Positions 1-5,812 are shown, counted from the stretch's first letter. The stretch: 7,739 nucleotides of DNA from an uncultured Oscillospiraceae bacterium (GCA_934589835.1 CAKTOK010000054.1:1-7739), one strand, 5' to 3'. Notes: generated by a model not told the origin, from the letters alone. Numbers and translations: made by a program.

Positions 1-153
1 CCCCACGACGCCACCGTGGTGTCCGTGGTCACCGGCAACGGCCTGAAGGACGTGGCCAACGCCATCAAGTCCGCCGGCGAGCCCATCCACATCGCGCCCG
101 ATCTGGACCTGATGGTGGAGGAGTTCCGCAAGCGCGGCGTCACCGTAGAGTAA
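1..153 (+). CDS. thrC: Threonine synthase, C-terminal 50 residues (partial at left edge)
   Basis: The first 50 codons of frame 1 run open to a TAA at 151-153, so the gene starts upstream of the window. The visible tail contains VVTGNGLKD (residues 9-17 of the fragment), the signature found near the C-terminus of PLP-dependent threonine synthases, followed by the usual short proline-rich end (EPIHIAPDLD). Threonine synthase converts O-phospho-L-homoserine and water to L-threonine and phosphate in the cytoplasm, the last step of threonine synthesis. The PLP lysine and the phosphate-binding loop lie outside the window. The gene converges on the minus-strand export gene at 237-713 and ends in a shared hairpin at 168-194. 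A homoserine dehydrogenase of the same pathway lies further right on the other strand, which supports the call. Only the tail is visible, so paralogues of the same fold cannot be fully excluded. Confidence 0.85.
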   Translation, partial: PHDATVVSVVTGNGLKDVANAIKSAGEPIHIAPDLDLMVEEFRKRGVTVE

Positions 154-167
154 GACGATACCCTCAA

Positions 168-194
168 AAGGGAGCGGCCCTGCGCCGCTCCCTT
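168..194. terminator. Bidirectional hairpin terminator between thrC and the export gene
   Basis: An 11-bp perfect stem (AAGGGAGCGGC at 168-178 with GCCGCTCCCTT at 184-194) closes a 5-base loop. On the minus strand the stem is followed by a TTTT run, which suits the export gene. On the plus strand the tail (TTATCG) is poorer but the stem is strong and starts 15 bases after the thrC stop. A second, weaker imperfect stem lies at 211-229. Confidence 0.75.
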
Positions 195-236
195 ATCGTA
201 TCCCGAAAACCACTCGCCGGGCGGGTGGATGCTGAT

Positions 237-713
237 TTATGCACCGGCGCGGAATACCTCCACGCCCAGCTGGCTCAGCCCGCCCATGATAAGGCCAGCC
301 AGCAGCACGCCGCCCATGCAGGCCAGCACGCTCTTTTTGAAGTCCATGTCCAGCAGACTGGCGGCCAGCGTGCCGGTCCACGCCCCCGTTCCGGGCAGGG
401 GGATCCCCACGAACAGCAGCAGCGCCCAGTACAGGCCGCGCCCTGCTTTTTCCTGCAGCTTCCGTCCGGCGCGCTCGCCCTTTTCCAGAAAAAACGTGAA
501 GAATCGCCCGATCACCGGCTTGCCGCTGCCCCAGACCAGTACCCGCCGCGCGAAGAAGTAGATCAGCGGCACCGGCAGCATATTCCCCACAATGGCGATG
601 CAGTACGTCAGCCACAGCGGCAGTCCGAAGCCCACGCCGTAGGGGATGGCGCCCCGCAGCTCGATGACAGGCACCATGGAGACGAAAAAAACGATGAGAC
701 AGTGTTTCAGCAT
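237..713 (-). CDS. Small multidrug export protein family (COG2426) membrane protein
   Basis: This 158-residue protein is very hydrophobic and carries the family hallmarks: a PVIELRGAIPYG motif at about residues 15-26, a PVPLIYFFARR segment at 48-57 and IPLPGTGAWTG at 104-114. These match the putative small multi-drug export family (Pfam PF06695, COG2426), usually about 150-170 residues, so it looks complete. About four membrane segments can be drawn (roughly 2-20, 33-56, 95-115, 128-150). The family name comes from early annotation; substrate and transport activity are not firmly established, so the real role is open. The ATG at 711-713 follows AAGGGG (725-730) by 11 bases, a somewhat long gap, and a good leftward promoter lies just upstream. 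The gene is monocistronic, convergent with thrC and divergent from the Na/Pi cotransporter gene. A longer overlapping reading in another frame (193-720) lacks family motifs and was not chosen. Confidence 0.9.
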   Translation of the reverse strand: MLKHCLIVFFVSMVPVIELRGAIPYGVGFGLPLWLTYCIAIVGNMLPVPLIYFFARRVLVWGSGKPVIGRFFTFFLEKGERAGRKLQEKAGRGLYWALLLFVGIPLPGTGAWTGTLAASLLDMDFKKSVLACMGGVLLAGLIMGGLSQLGVEVFRAGA

Positions 714-746
714 AGGTCAAACGGCCCCTTTATAAAAGCTGCCCTT

Positions 747-775
747 ATTATATCCGCTTTTTCCGCCTTTGGCAA
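747..775 (-). promoter_or_regulatory. Sigma-A-type promoter of the COG2426 gene
   Basis: On the minus strand a -35 TTGCCA (770-775) and a perfect -10 TATAAT (747-752) are separated by exactly 17 bases. Transcription would start near 740, giving a leader of roughly 27 bases before the ATG at 713. Confidence 0.75.
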
Positions 776-836
776 GAACGCCGAAGAAACCGGCGGCTGT
801 CCGGGGAAATTTTTATCTGCATTTTTGAAATGCCTG

Positions 837-865
837 TCGACAAATACCCGCCCTTCTTGTATACT
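837..865 (+). promoter_or_regulatory. Sigma-A-type promoter of the Na/Pi cotransporter gene
   Basis: A -35 TCGACA (837-842, five of six consensus bases) and a -10 TATACT (860-865) are separated by 17 bases. The start would be near 872, inside the Fur-like palindrome at 868-882, leaving a leader of about 34 bases that holds the ribosome site GGGAGG (891-896). Confidence 0.7.
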
Positions 866-867
866 GA

Positions 868-882
868 TGATAATCATTACCG
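868..882. promoter_or_regulatory. Candidate Fur/PerR-family operator over the transcription start
   Basis: The 15 bases TGATAATCATTACCG match the 7-1-7 Fur palindrome TGATAATnATTATCA at 12 of 14 defined positions, with the left arm perfect. The site begins three bases after the -10 box and covers the predicted start, where repressor binding would block transcription. A further GATAAT hexamer lies at 885-890. Which Fur-family member (Fur, PerR or Zur) would bind cannot be told from the sequence, and no regulator gene is in the window. Confidence 0.4.
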
Positions 883-905
883 TGGATAATGGGAGGAACG
901 CGCAT

Positions 906-2660
906 ATGGGCATTTCGGATGTGATATCGCTGCTGGGCGGTATCGCACTTTTCCTGTTTGGGATGTCATTGATGGGTGACGGCCTGAAGAAGGTGGCCGG
1001 CAGCAAGCTGGAGCTGGTGCTCTACCGGCTCAGCAGCACACCGCTCAAGGGTGTTTTGTTGGGCACCGGCGTCACCGCCGTGATCCAGTCGTCCTCCGCC
1101 ACCTCCGTGATGGTGGTGGGCTTCGTCAACTCCGGCATGATGAAGGTGCGGCAGGCCATCGGCGTCATCATGGGCGCCATTCTGGGCACCAGCATTACCG
1201 GCTGGATCCTCTGCCTTTCCTACATCCCCGGCGGCAGCGGCCTTGTTCAGCTGCTGAGCACCGAGGTGCTCACCGGCCTTGTGGCCGTGGCCGGCATCAT
1301 CCTGCGGATGTTCTCCGGCAAAACCTCCTCCCGCCATGTGGGCGATATCCTGCTGGGCTTCGCCGTCCTGATGTACGGGATGGCCGCCATGTCCGGCGCC
1401 GTCTCCCCCCTGCGGGAGAGCGAGGCCTTCATCCGCATCCTCACGTCGTTCTCCAACCCGCTGCTGGGCATTCTGGTGGGCGTAGCCTTCACCAGCATCC
1501 TGCAAAGCGCCTCCGCCGCCGTGGGTATCCTGCAGGCCCTGTCCATCACCGGCGCCATCACCTTTGAGATCGCGTTCCCCATTGTCATGGGTATTGCCAT
1601 CGGCGCAGCGGTGCCGGTGCTGCTGTCGGCGCTGGGCGCCAACCTCAACGGCCGCCGTACCGCCTTCGTCTATCTGCTCATCGATATGCTGGGCGTGGCC
1701 GTCTGGTCGTTGGTGTTCTATACGCTCAACGCCGCGCTGCACTTTTCCTTCCTGTCCGACACCATGACCGCCGTCAGCATCGCCCTGATGAACACCTTGT
1801 TCCGCCTTGCCACACTGGTGGTGCTGTTTCCGCTGATCGGCGTCATGGAAAAGCTGGTAGTGCTTCTGTTCCCCGACGATGGGGCGCAGACTGAGGATCA
1901 GGACATGGACCGTCTGGAGGAGCGCTTCCTCCAGCATCCGGCGCTGTCCATCGAGCAGAGCCGCCTCGTTACCAACTCCATGGCAGAGCGCGCCGCCGGC
2001 AACCTGCTGGCTGCCATGGCCCTACGCACCGATTATTCCGACAAGGACTTTCAGGCGGTGGCCGAGACCGAGTCCCTCATCGACCGCTATGAGGACAAGC
2101 TGGGTACCTATCTCATGAAGATCACCAGCCGCTCCCTCTCCAGCAGCCAGAGCGAGGAGGTCAGCAAGTTTCTGCACACCATTTCCGACTTCGAGCGGAT
2201 CTCCGACCACGCCCTGAACATCTCCGAAACGGCCAAGGAGATCCACGACAAGGAGATGGTCTTTTCGCCGGCTGCCGTGCGGGAGCTGGAGGTCATGGAA
2301 TCTGCCCTGCGGGAGATCCTGTCCATTTCCGTCGCCGCCTTCGTGGCCAACGACGTGCAGCAGGCCGTCCGCGTGGAGCCGCTGGAGGAGATCATCGACG
2401 GCCTGTGCGATGAGATGAAGTCCCACCATGTGGACCGCCTTCAGTCCGGCGCCTGTACGCTGGATCAGGGCTTCGTCTTCAACGACCTGCTCACCAACTA
2501 CGAGCGCGTGGCCGACCACTGCTCCAACATCGCCGTGGCCATCATCGAGTTGGAGTCCGACTCCTTCGACACCCACGAGTACCTCAACAGCGTGCGCGCC
2601 ATGAAATCTCACTCCTTTGCCCGCTACTATGAGGAGTATCAGCAGAAATACCACCTGTAA
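906..2660 (+). CDS. Na+/phosphate cotransporter family protein with PhoU-like C-terminal domain
   Basis: The 584-residue product is a sodium-dependent inorganic phosphate transporter of the NptA/SLC34-like family (Na_Pi_cotrans, PF02690). Two inverted-topology repeats are marked by the paired signature loops QSSSAT (residues 61-66) and QSASAA (200-205), which in this family help form the substrate and Na+ path. Hydrophobic segments fill about residues 5-325. From about 345 to 580 the protein is soluble and helical, with two copies of a pattern around ISDFERISDHALNI and NDLLTNYERVADHCSNI, typical of PhoU-like metal-binding bundles. It would import phosphate at the cytoplasmic membrane, with the PhoU part probably sensing or gating. 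The length is normal for bacterial members with this tail. The ATG at 906 was chosen because GGGAGG lies 9 bases upstream and the family N-terminus (ISLLGGIALFLFGM) begins there; the open frame continues to 225 only as antisense of the neighbour. The gene is monocistronic with its own promoter and terminator. Confidence 0.93.
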   Translation: MGISDVISLLGGIALFLFGMSLMGDGLKKVAGSKLELVLYRLSSTPLKGVLLGTGVTAVIQSSSATSVMVVGFVNSGMMKVRQAIGVIMGAILGTSITGWILCLSYIPGGSGLVQLLSTEVLTGLVAVAGIILRMFSGKTSSRHVGDILLGFAVLMYGMAAMSGAVSPLRESEAFIRILTSFSNPLLGILVGVAFTSILQSASAAVGILQALSITGAITFEIAFPIVMGIAIGAAVPVLLSALGANLNGRRTAFVYLLIDMLGVAVWSLVFYTLNAALHFSFLSDTMTAVSIALMNTLFRLATLVVLFPLIGVMEKLVVLLFPDDGAQTEDQDMDRLEERFLQHPALSIEQSRLVTNSMAERAAGNLLAAMALRTDYSDKDFQAVAETESLIDRYEDKLGTYLMKITSRSLSSSQSEEVSKFLHTISDFERISDHALNISETAKEIHDKEMVFSPAAVRELEVMESALREILSISVAAFVANDVQQAVRVEPLEEIIDGLCDEMKSHHVDRLQSGACTLDQGFVFNDLLTNYERVADHCSNIAVAIIELESDSFDTHEYLNSVRAMKSHSFARYYEEYQQKYHL

Positions 2661-2668
2661 CGAAGCTG

Positions 2669-2702
2669 CCGCCCCTCCCGCAAGACGGGAGGGGCGGTTT
2701 TT
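2669..2702 (+). terminator. Rho-independent terminator of the Na/Pi cotransporter gene
   Basis: A 12-bp perfect GC-rich stem (CCGCCCCTCCCG at 2669-2680 with its complement at 2686-2697) closes the loop CAAGA and is followed by TTTTT. It begins 8 bases after the stop codon. Confidence 0.92.
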
Positions 2703-2744
2703 CCGCGTCCGGCGCACCGTGGGCGGGATGCTGGGCGCGTACAG

Positions 2745-2777
2745 CAAAAAAGAAAAGACACGCAAATGCGTGCCTTT
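2745..2777 (-). terminator. Leftward hairpin with U-tract, possible second terminator of the tRNA-Ser unit
   Basis: Read on the minus strand, a 10-bp stem with one G-U pair (positions 2777-2768 with 2763-2754) closes a 4-base loop and is followed by TCTTTTTT. It lies about 165 bases beyond the tRNA-Ser(GCT) gene with no leftward gene in between, so it is either a backup terminator of the tRNA transcript or the end of an unrecognised short leftward RNA. Confidence 0.55.
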
Positions 2778-2828
2778 ACTGTCAGGTGGCTTCCATTCGG
2801 ATATTTTTGTTTTCGATCCCCCGTTTTA

Positions 2829-2863
2829 TCAAACCGCAAACCAGCGAAGCGTTTGCGGTTTGA
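2829..2863. repeat. 13-bp perfect inverted repeat (hairpin)
   Basis: TCAAACCGCAAAC at 2829-2841 pairs perfectly with GTTTGCGGTTTGA at 2851-2863 around a 9-base loop (2842-2850). Neither side is followed by a long T-run, so it is not a textbook terminator. It could be a REP-type palindrome or an RNA stability hairpin. Confidence 0.6.
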
Positions 2864-2893
2864 AAAGGAGGAGCAGCGGCGTGAGCGCGCTCT

Positions 2894-2939
2894 GACTTAT
2901 AAAATAAGTCGGAGCAAGCGATACAAAGCTTGCTCCGAC
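2894..2939 (-). terminator. Probable terminator of the tRNA-Ser transcript with overlapping alternative stem
   Basis: On the minus strand, two bases past the tRNA-Ser(GCT) 3' end, a perfect 12-bp stem (GTCGGAGCAAGC with GCTTGCTCCGAC, positions 2939-2928 and 2919-2908) closes an 8-base loop and is followed by TTATTTTATAA. That tail itself can fold into a 7-bp stem (2894-2900 with 2904-2910). The two stems share GAC at 2908-2910, so they compete. Confidence 0.65.
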
Positions 2940-2940
2940 G

Positions 2941-3032
2941 TGGCGCGGAAGGAGGGATTTGAACCCTCGCGCCGCTTTTGACGGCCTACTCCCTTAGCAG
3001 GGGAGCCCCTTCGGCCACTTGGGTACTTCCGC
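2941..3032 (-). tRNA. tRNA-Ser (anticodon GCT)
   Basis: The 92-base gene folds as a class II tRNA: acceptor GCGGAAG with CTTCCGC, discriminator G and encoded CCA (complement of 2941-2943), a five-pair anticodon stem CTCCC/GGGAG around the loop CTGCTAA, and a long variable arm after it. The anticodon GCT reads AGC/AGU serine codons. The T-arm is the standard GAGGG TTCAAAT CCCTC. It is the downstream member of a leftward pair, 13 bases after tRNA-Ser(TGA), and probably shares its transcript. Confidence 0.95.
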
Positions 3033-3045
3033 GTATTCTGTTTTC

Positions 3046-3133
3046 TGGCGGAGAGAGTGGGATTCGAACCCACGGATGCTTTCACATCGCCGGTTTTCAA
3101 GACCGGTGCTTTCGACCACTCAGCCATCTCTCC
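3046..3133 (-). tRNA. tRNA-Ser (anticodon TGA)
   Basis: The 88-base gene has acceptor GGAGAGA with TCTCTCC, discriminator G and encoded CCA, an anticodon stem CCGGT/ACCGG around CTTGAAA (anticodon TGA, reading UCA and other UCN codons), a long serine-type variable arm (CGATGTGAAAGCATC), and a canonical T-arm GTGGG TTCGAAT CCCAC. It is first in the leftward tRNA pair, with a promoter at 3171-3199. Confidence 0.95.
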
Positions 3134-3170
3134 GTATGCAAAAGCGCTCCTGATGCCAGATGCGAGTAAT

Positions 3171-3199
3171 ATATTACCACGGGGCGGAGCCTTTGTCAA
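3171..3199 (-). promoter_or_regulatory. Promoter of the tRNA-Ser pair
   Basis: On the minus strand a perfect -35 TTGACA (3194-3199) lies 17 bases from TAATAT (3171-3176). The -10 is imperfect and the exact register is uncertain because the region reads TAATATATTA. Transcription would start about 30 bases upstream of tRNA-Ser(TGA). Confidence 0.65.
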
Positions 3200-3214
3200 C
3201 AAAAAGAACCGCAA

Positions 3215-3271
3215 CAATTTTGAAAAAAATTGAAATTAGGGGTTGAAAATGAAAACGAACTGTGTTATTAT
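3215..3271 (+). promoter_or_regulatory. Promoter of tRNA-Pro with A-tract upstream element
   Basis: A -35 TTGAAA (3243-3248) and a -10 TATTAT (3266-3271) are 17 bases apart, giving a start near 3278 and a leader of about 23 bases. Directly upstream an A/T-tract palindrome (CAATTTT at 3215-3221 with AAAATTG at 3226-3232) resembles an UP element as seen at stable-RNA promoters. The divergent tRNA-Ser promoter has its -35 only 43 bases away, so both may share this AT-rich segment. Confidence 0.7.
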
Positions 3272-3300
3272 CAGTAGGCTGTTTGAGACGGCACAAATAT

Positions 3301-3377
3301 CCGGGTGTGGCGAAGTTTGGTATCGCGCTTGAATGGGGTTCAAGAGGCCTCGAGTTCGAATCTCGACACTCGGACCA
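3301..3377 (+). tRNA. tRNA-Pro (anticodon GGG)
   Basis: The 77-base gene folds cleanly: acceptor CCGGGTG (3301-3307) with CACTCGG (3367-3373, one G-U), discriminator A and encoded CCA, D-stem GCGA/TCGC, anticodon stem CTTGA (3328-3332) with TCAAG (3340-3344), loop ATGGGGT with anticodon GGG at 3335-3337, and T-arm TCGAG TTCGAAT CTCGA. The D-arm and the G after the anticodon resemble bacterial proline tRNAs. It reads CCC and CCU. Loop bases 32 and 38 are A and U. It stands alone with its own promoter and terminator, divergent from the two serine tRNAs. Confidence 0.94.
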
Positions 3378-3378
3378 T

Positions 3379-3431
3379 GCAGAGTGTCCTTATAGGATCT
3401 GAGTATCCTGTAATGGACACTCTGCTTTTTT
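3379..3431 (+). terminator. Rho-independent terminator of tRNA-Pro
   Basis: Two bases after the encoded CCA an 11-bp perfect stem (GCAGAGTGTCC at 3379-3389 with its complement at 3415-3425) is capped by a smaller inner hairpin (AGGAT 3394-3398 with ATCCT 3405-3409) and followed by TTTTTT (3426-3431). Confidence 0.92.
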
Positions 3432-3593
3432 ATAAAGAACGTTGAAGAGCTGGAACTGTCGATAGGAGAAGATTTGATGCCACAAGGCGATAAATATATT
3501 AAATTAGAAACATACACCGTAAAAGAAATCGACCGATATCTTTGGCAATTAGGGAAAGAGAACTTTCCTAAACAATACAATGGTGTCAAATAG
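3432..3593 (+). pseudogene. AT-rich gene remnant or 38-residue small ORF after tRNA-Pro
   Basis: An open frame ends at TAG 3591-3593. It is open back through the terminator to a TAA at 3411, with no ATG before 3477. From the ATG at 3477 it would encode 38 residues (MPQGDKYIKLETYT..., then KEIDRYLWQLGKENF, ending in NGVK), with AGGAG (3464-3468) 8 bases upstream. The frame before that ATG (NVEELELSIGEDL) also looks like protein, which favours the 3' remnant of a longer gene whose front was lost. Codon use is strikingly AT-rich (AAA, TTA, GAA, ATA, TAT) compared with the GC-rich genes around it, suggesting foreign origin, and it sits directly beside a tRNA gene, a usual integration place. I do not recognise the family. 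The small-ORF reading remains possible because of the good ribosome site; there is no separate promoter I can defend. Confidence 0.4.
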
Positions 3594-3615
3594 ACATTTT
3601 GCCGCCGCGCAAAGA

Positions 3616-3642
3616 GACCGGAAGCCGCAAGGGCTTCCGGTC
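3616..3642 (-). terminator. Hairpin terminator of the TVP38/TMEM64 gene
   Basis: An 11-bp perfect stem (GACCGGAAGCC at 3616-3626 with GGCTTCCGGTC at 3632-3642) closes a 5-base loop. On the minus strand it is followed by TCTTTG, a short and imperfect U-rich tail. It begins about 14 bases past the stop codon. Confidence 0.7.
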
Positions 3643-3656
3643 CTCGTCTGTTCTGT

Positions 3657-4385
3657 TTACGCCGCGCCGCCGTGGGTATCGTCCTGCGCCTGCCGCCCGT
3701 GACGGCGGCATACCTGTCGGTAGATCACCAGCCCGATCAAGCCGATGACCGCAGTGGCGGCAAAGGTGAGGATGGCGAACTGATAGTTCTGCAAGCCCAG
3801 TGCGTTGCCGCCCACGGTGGACGTCACGATGGACGGCAGCCGCCCCAAGGAGGCGATCAGCAGCCACGACGGCCATTTCAGCTCCATCAGCCCCGCGAAG
3901 TAGCACAGCAGGTCCTTGGGCGTCCCGGGCACGGTGAACACCAGCCATAGCAGGGCGGTCCGCCTGGGCGAGGTCTTCAGGAACGACAGCTTCTCCAGCT
4001 TCTCCCGGGGAAAGAACACCTCCACCAACGGTACGCCCCATTTCCGCACCACGGCGAAGACCGCCACGCTGCCCAGAAACGCCCCCAGCAGACACAGCAG
4101 CGTGCCCCACACCGCGCCGAAGGCGTAGCCGCCCGCGATCTCCAGCGGCTCCCCGGGGATGATGGCCACCAGCACCTGCAAAAATACCATGCCCGTATAG
4201 GCCGCCATGCCCCATACGCCGTGACCCGCCACCCACTGACGGAAGGCCTCCGGCTCCCGGGCGAAGCGGACCATGGGCCGCCCGATGAACCACGCCGCCG
4301 CCGCGCTCAGCAGCACAAAAATGGCCACGGCGCCGCCGTACAGCAGCTTTTTCTCTTTTTCGGTGAACGCACGGTGCTGCTTCAT
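3657..4385 (-). CDS. TVP38/TMEM64 family (DedA-like VTT domain) membrane protein
   Basis: This 242-residue integral membrane protein carries the VTT/SNARE-associated domain (PF09335). The signature IIPGEPLEIAGGYAFG is at residues 75-90, followed by a glycine-rich membrane helix (WGTLLCLLGAFLGSVAVFAV, 93-112) and the second family block FTVPGTPKDLLCYFAGL (150-166). Membrane segments are near 15-35, 57-80, 92-115, 143-165 and 203-223; both ends are hydrophilic and basic. Relatives include YdjX/YdjZ and eukaryotic TMEM41B/TMEM64; DedA-superfamily members are linked to lipid scrambling or flipping and membrane homeostasis, but the substrate of this one cannot be inferred. The length is typical. 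The ATG at 4383-4385 has GAGG 9 bases upstream. The gene is monocistronic, with a terminator at 3616-3642 and a probable extended -10 promoter near 4460. The mRNA leader can form a hairpin near its 5' end. Confidence 0.9.
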   Translation of the reverse strand: MKQHRAFTEKEKKLLYGGAVAIFVLLSAAAAWFIGRPMVRFAREPEAFRQWVAGHGVWGMAAYTGMVFLQVLVAIIPGEPLEIAGGYAFGAVWGTLLCLLGAFLGSVAVFAVVRKWGVPLVEVFFPREKLEKLSFLKTSPRRTALLWLVFTVPGTPKDLLCYFAGLMELKWPSWLLIASLGRLPSIVTSTVGGNALGLQNYQFAILTFAATAVIGLIGLVIYRQVCRRHGRQAQDDTHGGAA

Positions 4386-4409
4386 GAAACAGTGCCTCTT
4401 TCTTTCGTA

Positions 4410-4468
4410 GATACCATCGGTCGATAAGGGAAAACACGCCTGCCAGCGATGGTACCTTCATCTTATCA
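4410..4468 (-). promoter_or_regulatory. Probable promoter and leader hairpin of the TVP38/TMEM64 gene
   Basis: On the minus strand TGATAAGAT contains an extended -10 (TG-A-TAAGAT; -10 at 4460-4465), with only a poor -35. The start would be near 4453. At that point a 10-bp stem with one G-U can form between 4447-4456 and 4410-4419 (GGTACCATCG with CGATGGTATC) around a 27-base loop; if the true start is slightly downstream of 4456 the outer pairs are lost. The hairpin ends about 24 bases before the ATG and leaves the ribosome site free. Confidence 0.4.
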
Positions 4469-4515
4469 CATTTTCACGGGGAATATTTGAACACGCGATG
4501 AAGATTTGCTGAACA

Positions 4516-4556
4516 GAGAGCGCAGGGAGCCGCCATTGGCGGCTCCCTGCGCTCTC
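4516..4556 (-). terminator. 19-bp perfect hairpin terminator of hom
   Basis: GAGAGCGCAGGGAGCCGCC (4516-4534) pairs perfectly with 4538-4556 around the 3-base loop ATT, three bases after the hom stop codon. The minus-strand tail (TGTTCAG) has almost no U-run, so the element may act as much by mRNA 3' end protection as by classical termination. Confidence 0.7.
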
Positions 4557-4559
4557 CGG

Positions 4560-5702
<1,143 letters not shown>

Positions 5703-5734
5703 GGGAAATACCCCCTGTCGTTTGATTTTGCCCC

Positions 5735-5763
5735 ATTGTACCCAGCGCCGCCGCCGCTGTCAA
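5735..5763 (-). promoter_or_regulatory. hom: Strong sigma-A promoter of hom
   Basis: On the minus strand a perfect -35 TTGACA (5758-5763) and a -10 TACAAT (5735-5740) are 17 bases apart. The start would be near 5729, giving a leader of about 27 bases. The -35 begins only 4 bases past the trxA terminator stem. Confidence 0.88.
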
Positions 5764-5767
5764 CAGC

Positions 5768-5801
5768 AAAATGCCCGCAGCGCCTGTGCTGCGGGCATTT
5801 T
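5768..5801 (-). terminator. Terminator of trxA
   Basis: A 14-bp perfect stem (5768-5781 with 5788-5801) closes the 6-base loop GCCTGT. Because the stem ends are AAAA/TTTT, a U-run is present in either direction; on the minus strand it ends trxA, 11 bases after the stop codon. Confidence 0.85.
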
Positions 5802-5812
5802 TGTATCGGTAG

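Larger units (their letters stand above)
2703..2940. other. Gene-free, hairpin-rich intergenic stretch
   Basis: No credible coding sequence is present. The stretch holds the leftward terminator-like hairpin at 2754-2777, a 13-bp stem at 2829-2863, a 10-bp palindrome at 2883-2892, a 7-bp stem at 2894-2910 and a 12-bp stem at 2908-2939. A plus-strand AGGAGG near 2866 leads only to a GTG followed at once by a stop. Base composition is more AT-rich than the flanking genes in places. Confidence 0.6.

Noticed and set aside
193..720. 175-residue minus-strand frame overlapping the COG2426 gene
   Set aside because: It is an arginine/glycine/alanine-rich shadow in another frame with no family motifs; the 237-713 frame carries the conserved blocks.
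225..905. In-frame extension of the Na/Pi cotransporter frame back to 225, which would give an 811-residue protein
   Set aside because: The added 227 residues are low-complexity, rich in Q, H and P, and antisense to the well-supported COG2426 gene. The promoter, ribosome site and family N-terminus all place the start at 906.
966..1937. Long histidine/glycine/glutamine-rich minus-strand frame under the cotransporter gene
   Set aside because: Its composition is what the complement of a GC-rich membrane-protein gene gives, and no motif or ribosome site supports it.
2766..3217. Short frames across the serine tRNA genes on both strands, for example with KEGFEPSRRF or [11 protein letters not shown]
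   Set aside because: These are the well-known false proteins produced by translating tRNA genes; the tRNA folds are clear.
3379..3431. Attenuator or T-box-like reading of the two-part hairpin after tRNA-Pro
   Set aside because: It directly follows the encoded CCA, has a perfect stem and a U-run, and no gene of the right kind follows; a plain terminator explains it.
3236..3589. 117-residue minus-strand frame across tRNA-Pro
   Set aside because: It is antisense to a clear tRNA and its promoter and terminator, and contains a tRNA-derived peptide (VEIRTRGLLNP).
3301..3593. Intact integrated element at tRNA-Pro
   Set aside because: I see no integrase, no second copy of the tRNA 3' end and no element boundaries in the window; only an AT-rich scar-like stretch remains.
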